Part shown: piece after piece, positions 6,492 to 8,445 of the stretch | Layout: each line of letters starts with the position of its first letter | Numbering within the stretch: the first letter of the stretch is position 1 | Source: Pseudomonadota bacterium | GTDB lineage: Bacteria > Pseudomonadota > Alphaproteobacteria > Rhizobiales > Xanthobacteraceae | Length of the DNA stretch: 8,445 bases | Direction of reading: 5' to 3' | Assembly (NCBI GenBank): GCA_021779635.1 | Contig: JAJYAH010000272.1 | Location: 1-8,445, forward strand | The notes under the pieces: generated by a model | Told to the model about the DNA's origin: nothing | Databases searched by the model: none | What the model saw: only the letters and a program-made list of their open reading frames with translations | Position numbers and translations under genes: made by a program

Positions 6492-6610
6492 TCCTTTGGA
6501 ATAAAGTCCGGGATAGTTCATTAGAGTCCGACTAGACCATTCTGATCAATGCTTTAGGTCAAAACGTCGTCCAACCAGATCCTGCGAAAACCCGTAAAAT
6601 CCAAAAATTT

Positions 6611-6634
6611 ATGTGGTATGGAATGTGGTATGGA
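6611..6634 (+). repeat. Perfect 12-bp tandem duplication at the integrase start
   Basis: ATGTGGTATGGA occurs twice head to tail (6611-6622 and 6623-6634). The array contains four ATG triplets: 6618 and 6630 in the integrase frame, 6611 and 6623 in another frame. It may be a slippage duplication or a pair of protein-binding sites over the start. No clear Shine-Dalgarno sequence lies ahead of any of them. Confidence 0.8.
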
Positions 6635-7841
6635 CCTGCCACGCAAGCACCCCCAAAAAGTTCTAACCTCAGTCCGGATCAACAGCCTTTCCAAGCCCGG
6701 TCGATACGGCGACGGCAACGGGTTGTACCTTGTTGTCGACCCGTCCGGCGCCAAACGCTGGATGCTTCGGACAGTGATCCACGGCAAACGCCGCGACATC
6801 GGTCTCGGCGGCCTGCGCCTCGTGTCATTGGCTGAAGCCCGAGCGAAGGCTCTTGAATACCGCAGGATCGCAAGGGAAGGCGAAGATCCGATCGAAGCGA
6901 GGCGCAAGGCCAGAACGACGGTTCCAACTTTTGCCGAAGCCGCTCAGAGCACCATGGAGCAGCATCGCTCGGGCTGGAAAGATGAGAAGCATCCGTCGCA
7001 GTGGATGAATACCCTGAAGGCCTACGTTTTTCCGGCGATGGGTCAGAAGCGCGTCGATCAGATCGAGACCTCCGACGTGCTCCGGGCGCTGTCGCCGATA
7101 TGGTTGTCCAAACCGGAGACGGCACGCCGCGTGCGTCAACGTATCAAGACCGTACTGGATTGGGCGAAAGCGGCTGGTTACCGGACCGGCGACAATCCGG
7201 TGGAGGGCGTTAACCGGGGCCTCCCGCGACAGAACGAAAAGCGCACCCACTTCGCGGCGATCCCCTACGCCGACGTTCCGAAATTCGTCGGGAAGCTCCC
7301 CGGCGTCGCAACGAGTCAGTTCGCTCGCTTGGGTTTCGAGTTCTTGATCCTCACGGCAGCGCGAACGAACGAGGTGCTGAAGGCTGAATGGCCCGAGGTG
7401 GATTGGGACAAGGCCATCTGGACCATTCCAGCGGGCCGAATGAAGGCCGGACGAGAACACCGGGTCCCCTTGGCGCCACGAGCCTTGGCGGTGTTGCGCG
7501 CGGCTCAAGAAATCGGTGACGGTTCTCAACTGATTTTTCCAGGCCGTGGCGTTGGCGAGCCCATGTCGAATATGGTCTTCTTGATGATGTTGCGTCGGAT
7601 GAGTGAATCCTTTACTGCGCACGGCTTCCGATCGGCCTTTCGCGACTGGGCGTCGGAATGCACGAACTTCCCACGCGAGGTCTGTGAGATGGCACTGGCA
7701 CATTCAATCAAAGATAAGACCGAGGCTGCTTATCGTCGAGGCGATCTGTTTGCTAAGCGCGCTGAACTGATGGCAGCATGGGCTAGCTTCACGAGGGAGC
7801 AGGTAAATGGGCGAACAAAAAACATTGCGGCAAAGAGTTGA
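6618..7841 (+). CDS. int: P4-type tyrosine recombinase/integrase
   Basis: A complete 407-residue site-specific recombinase that would integrate and excise its element. Residues about 14-98 are the N-terminal arm-binding domain (DUF4102 type: VRINSLSKPGRYGDGNGLYLVVDPSGAKRWMLR, IGLGGLRLVSLAEARAKA). About 104-200 is the SAM-like core-binding domain, and 210-390 the catalytic domain. The active-site set is complete: R249 (TAARTNEVL), K277 (RMKAGREHRV), H335 and R338 (HGFRSAFRDW), H362 (ALAHSIKDKTEAAY) and the nucleophile Y372. It closely resembles integrases common on islands of Bradyrhizobium and related genera. ATG 6618 and ATG 6630 are both possible starts, set in a 12-bp tandem repeat; 6630 would give MDLPRKHPQKVLTS, closer to the usual short lead. 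The 3' end overlaps the next gene by 35 bp. A tRNA-Ser-like fragment lies just upstream. An intact active site suggests the element may still be mobile. Confidence 0.95.
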   Translation: MECGMDLPRKHPQKVLTSVRINSLSKPGRYGDGNGLYLVVDPSGAKRWMLRTVIHGKRRDIGLGGLRLVSLAEARAKALEYRRIAREGEDPIEARRKARTTVPTFAEAAQSTMEQHRSGWKDEKHPSQWMNTLKAYVFPAMGQKRVDQIETSDVLRALSPIWLSKPETARRVRQRIKTVLDWAKAAGYRTGDNPVEGVNRGLPRQNEKRTHFAAIPYADVPKFVGKLPGVATSQFARLGFEFLILTAARTNEVLKAEWPEVDWDKAIWTIPAGRMKAGREHRVPLAPRALAVLRAAQEIGDGSQLIFPGRGVGEPMSNMVFLMMLRRMSESFTAHGFRSAFRDWASECTNFPREVCEMALAHSIKDKTEAAYRRGDLFAKRAELMAAWASFTREQVNGRTKNIAAKS

Positions 7842-8445
7842 CGAAGAGATTCCTAACTTTACGAGAATCTACGCCAGCTACGTCGCTGTGTACGAATCGA
7901 AGGCGAAAGACTCCGGACCGGACGATCCTTGGTCCTATGCGTTCGACATACCATACGAAAGTGAGGCTACATTATATCCCGCTGATCCATCCGAGCGTCA
8001 TGACGTGGTTGTGAAAACCGTCTGCGAGATGGGCCTAGACGAGTGTCGTCTTGGCGGCACAATAATTAAAGACGATCGGATAAACAAAGCGTTGGATTTT
8101 GGATACCTTACGTTGGAGGATCTGGCGCCCTTGTATTCGTTGCCTTTGGCAGACCAAGAAGTCCATAAAATGGGGCCCATGATACGATTCAAGTTGGATC
8201 GTCGAGATCCCTTTTTTTGGCGAACATTGCTGGAGCTTTTCTGTCGCGCCTATAATTCCCGTGGACCCAGCGAGTGGCCGCTCGCGAAAAAAATCGACTT
8301 CGCATTAGACCTCCACGAAATTTGGCAAAAAAAGTTGGATCTAACTTGGCGCCCAGGAAGGGTGTTAGAGATACTGCGCAATGATGAGCCTTATAAATCC
8401 AAATATCCGGAGACCGGCAGAGGGGATAAGAAGCGAGCCGGAATC
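7807..8445 (+). CDS. Unknown protein encoded next to the integrase (3' end outside window)
   Basis: From ATG 7807 the frame stays open for 213 codons to the window edge without a stop. GAGGGAG (7793-7799) lies 7 nt upstream, a strong ribosome site inside the end of the integrase gene. The two genes overlap by 35 bp in different frames, which suggests one transcript and coupled translation. The protein begins MGEQKTLRQRVDEEIPNFTR. It has no signal peptide or membrane helix and is probably soluble. The N-terminal 100 residues are acidic; an aromatic stretch (DPFFWRTLLELFCRAYN) follows near 136-152; the visible end is basic (PYKSKYPETGRGDKKRAGI). I recognise no family. The basic tail after LEILRNDEPYKSKYPE loosely recalls C-termini of other island proteins with a terminal helix-turn-helix, but this is a weak impression. 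Lower GC than the upstream genes fits acquired DNA. Element cargo or an integrase accessory are both possible. Confidence 0.7.
   Translation, partial: MGEQKTLRQRVDEEIPNFTRIYASYVAVYESKAKDSGPDDPWSYAFDIPYESEATLYPADPSERHDVVVKTVCEMGLDECRLGGTIIKDDRINKALDFGYLTLEDLAPLYSLPLADQEVHKMGPMIRFKLDRRDPFFWRTLLELFCRAYNSRGPSEWPLAKKIDFALDLHEIWQKKLDLTWRPGRVLEILRNDEPYKSKYPETGRGDKKRAGI

Larger units (their letters stand above)
6478..8445. mobile_element. Left end of a probable integrative element or genomic island (continues past window)
   Basis: The proposed boundary is the tRNA-Ser-like fragment. Inside it are a complete tyrosine integrase and an unknown gene overlapping its 3' end. Composition falls across the region: line 8341-8400 has 29 G/C of 60, against 43 of 60 in line 4021-4080 of the efflux gene. 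Runs of seven A or T appear only here (8212-8218, 8287-8293, 8327-8333). The type of element (island, prophage or conjugative element) cannot be told because the cargo lies outside the window. Confidence 0.5.

Noticed and set aside
6287..6535. Short open frame after the SulP gene
   Set aside because: It has no ribosome site or family resemblance, crosses the stem-loop cluster and the att candidate, and looks like chance.
6471..6540. A complete tRNA gene at the att candidate
   Set aside because: Only the 3' acceptor and CCA bases match tRNA-Ser; no anticodon arm, D-arm or 5' acceptor strand can be found on either strand.
6595..6600. TAAAAT as a -10 box for the integrase
   Set aside because: No acceptable -35 box lies 15-19 nt upstream (CAACCA at the best spacing), and it sits very close to the start codons.
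6825..7703. Minus-strand open frame of 292 codons opposite the integrase
   Set aside because: The integrase has a complete catalytic set on the plus strand; the antisense translation shows no domain.
1..8445. CRISPR arrays, insertion-sequence inverted repeats or a replication origin
   Set aside because: I looked for regularly spaced repeats, paired terminal inverted repeats with a transposase and iteron clusters, and saw none.

Overview
The window looks like chromosomal DNA of a high-GC alphaproteobacterium. The most likely group is Nitrobacteraceae (Bradyrhizobium, Rhodopseudomonas or relatives), judged from GC-rich codon use, long antisense shadow reading frames, and the style of the small conserved protein and integrase. 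This placement is inference; there is no rRNA or marker gene to confirm it.

Layout, left to right. (1) Positions 1-315 hold the C-terminal end of an EAL-domain (cyclic-di-GMP phosphodiesterase type) protein that starts outside the window. (2) A 68-residue conserved protein of unknown function lies at 446-652 on the minus strand, converging on the EAL gene; a perfect 11-bp inverted repeat covers its stop codon. (3) A TetR-type repressor (720-1457, minus) is divergent from a two-gene efflux operon on the plus strand: an EmrA/HlyD-type membrane fusion protein (1590-2888) and an EmrB/QacA-type DHA2 major facilitator (2827-4449). The two efflux genes overlap by 62 bp. The 132-bp divergent region holds a promoter for each direction and a perfect palindrome, CTGTCA-N6-TGACAG, placed so that one bound repressor could cover both. 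(4) A SulP-family anion permease with a C-terminal STAS domain lies at about 4614-6290. (5) A non-coding stretch of about 330 bp follows, with several stem-loops and a 14-bp match to the 3' end of a tRNA-Ser gene (minus orientation), a candidate attachment site. (6) A complete P4-type tyrosine integrase (6618-7841) is followed by an overlapping, previously uncalled open frame (7807 to the window end) of unknown function and clearly lower GC content.

Regions 1-5 are ordinary chromosome. The TetR, fusion protein and MFS genes form one self-regulated multidrug or toxic-compound export module; no outer-membrane channel gene is present here. From about 6478 rightwards the window appears to enter the left end of an integrative element whose cargo continues beyond the edge. 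The most useful leads are the tRNA-Ser-like att candidate, the 12-bp tandem duplication at the integrase start, and the unknown gene translationally linked to the integrase. No complete novel system can be seen within the window.
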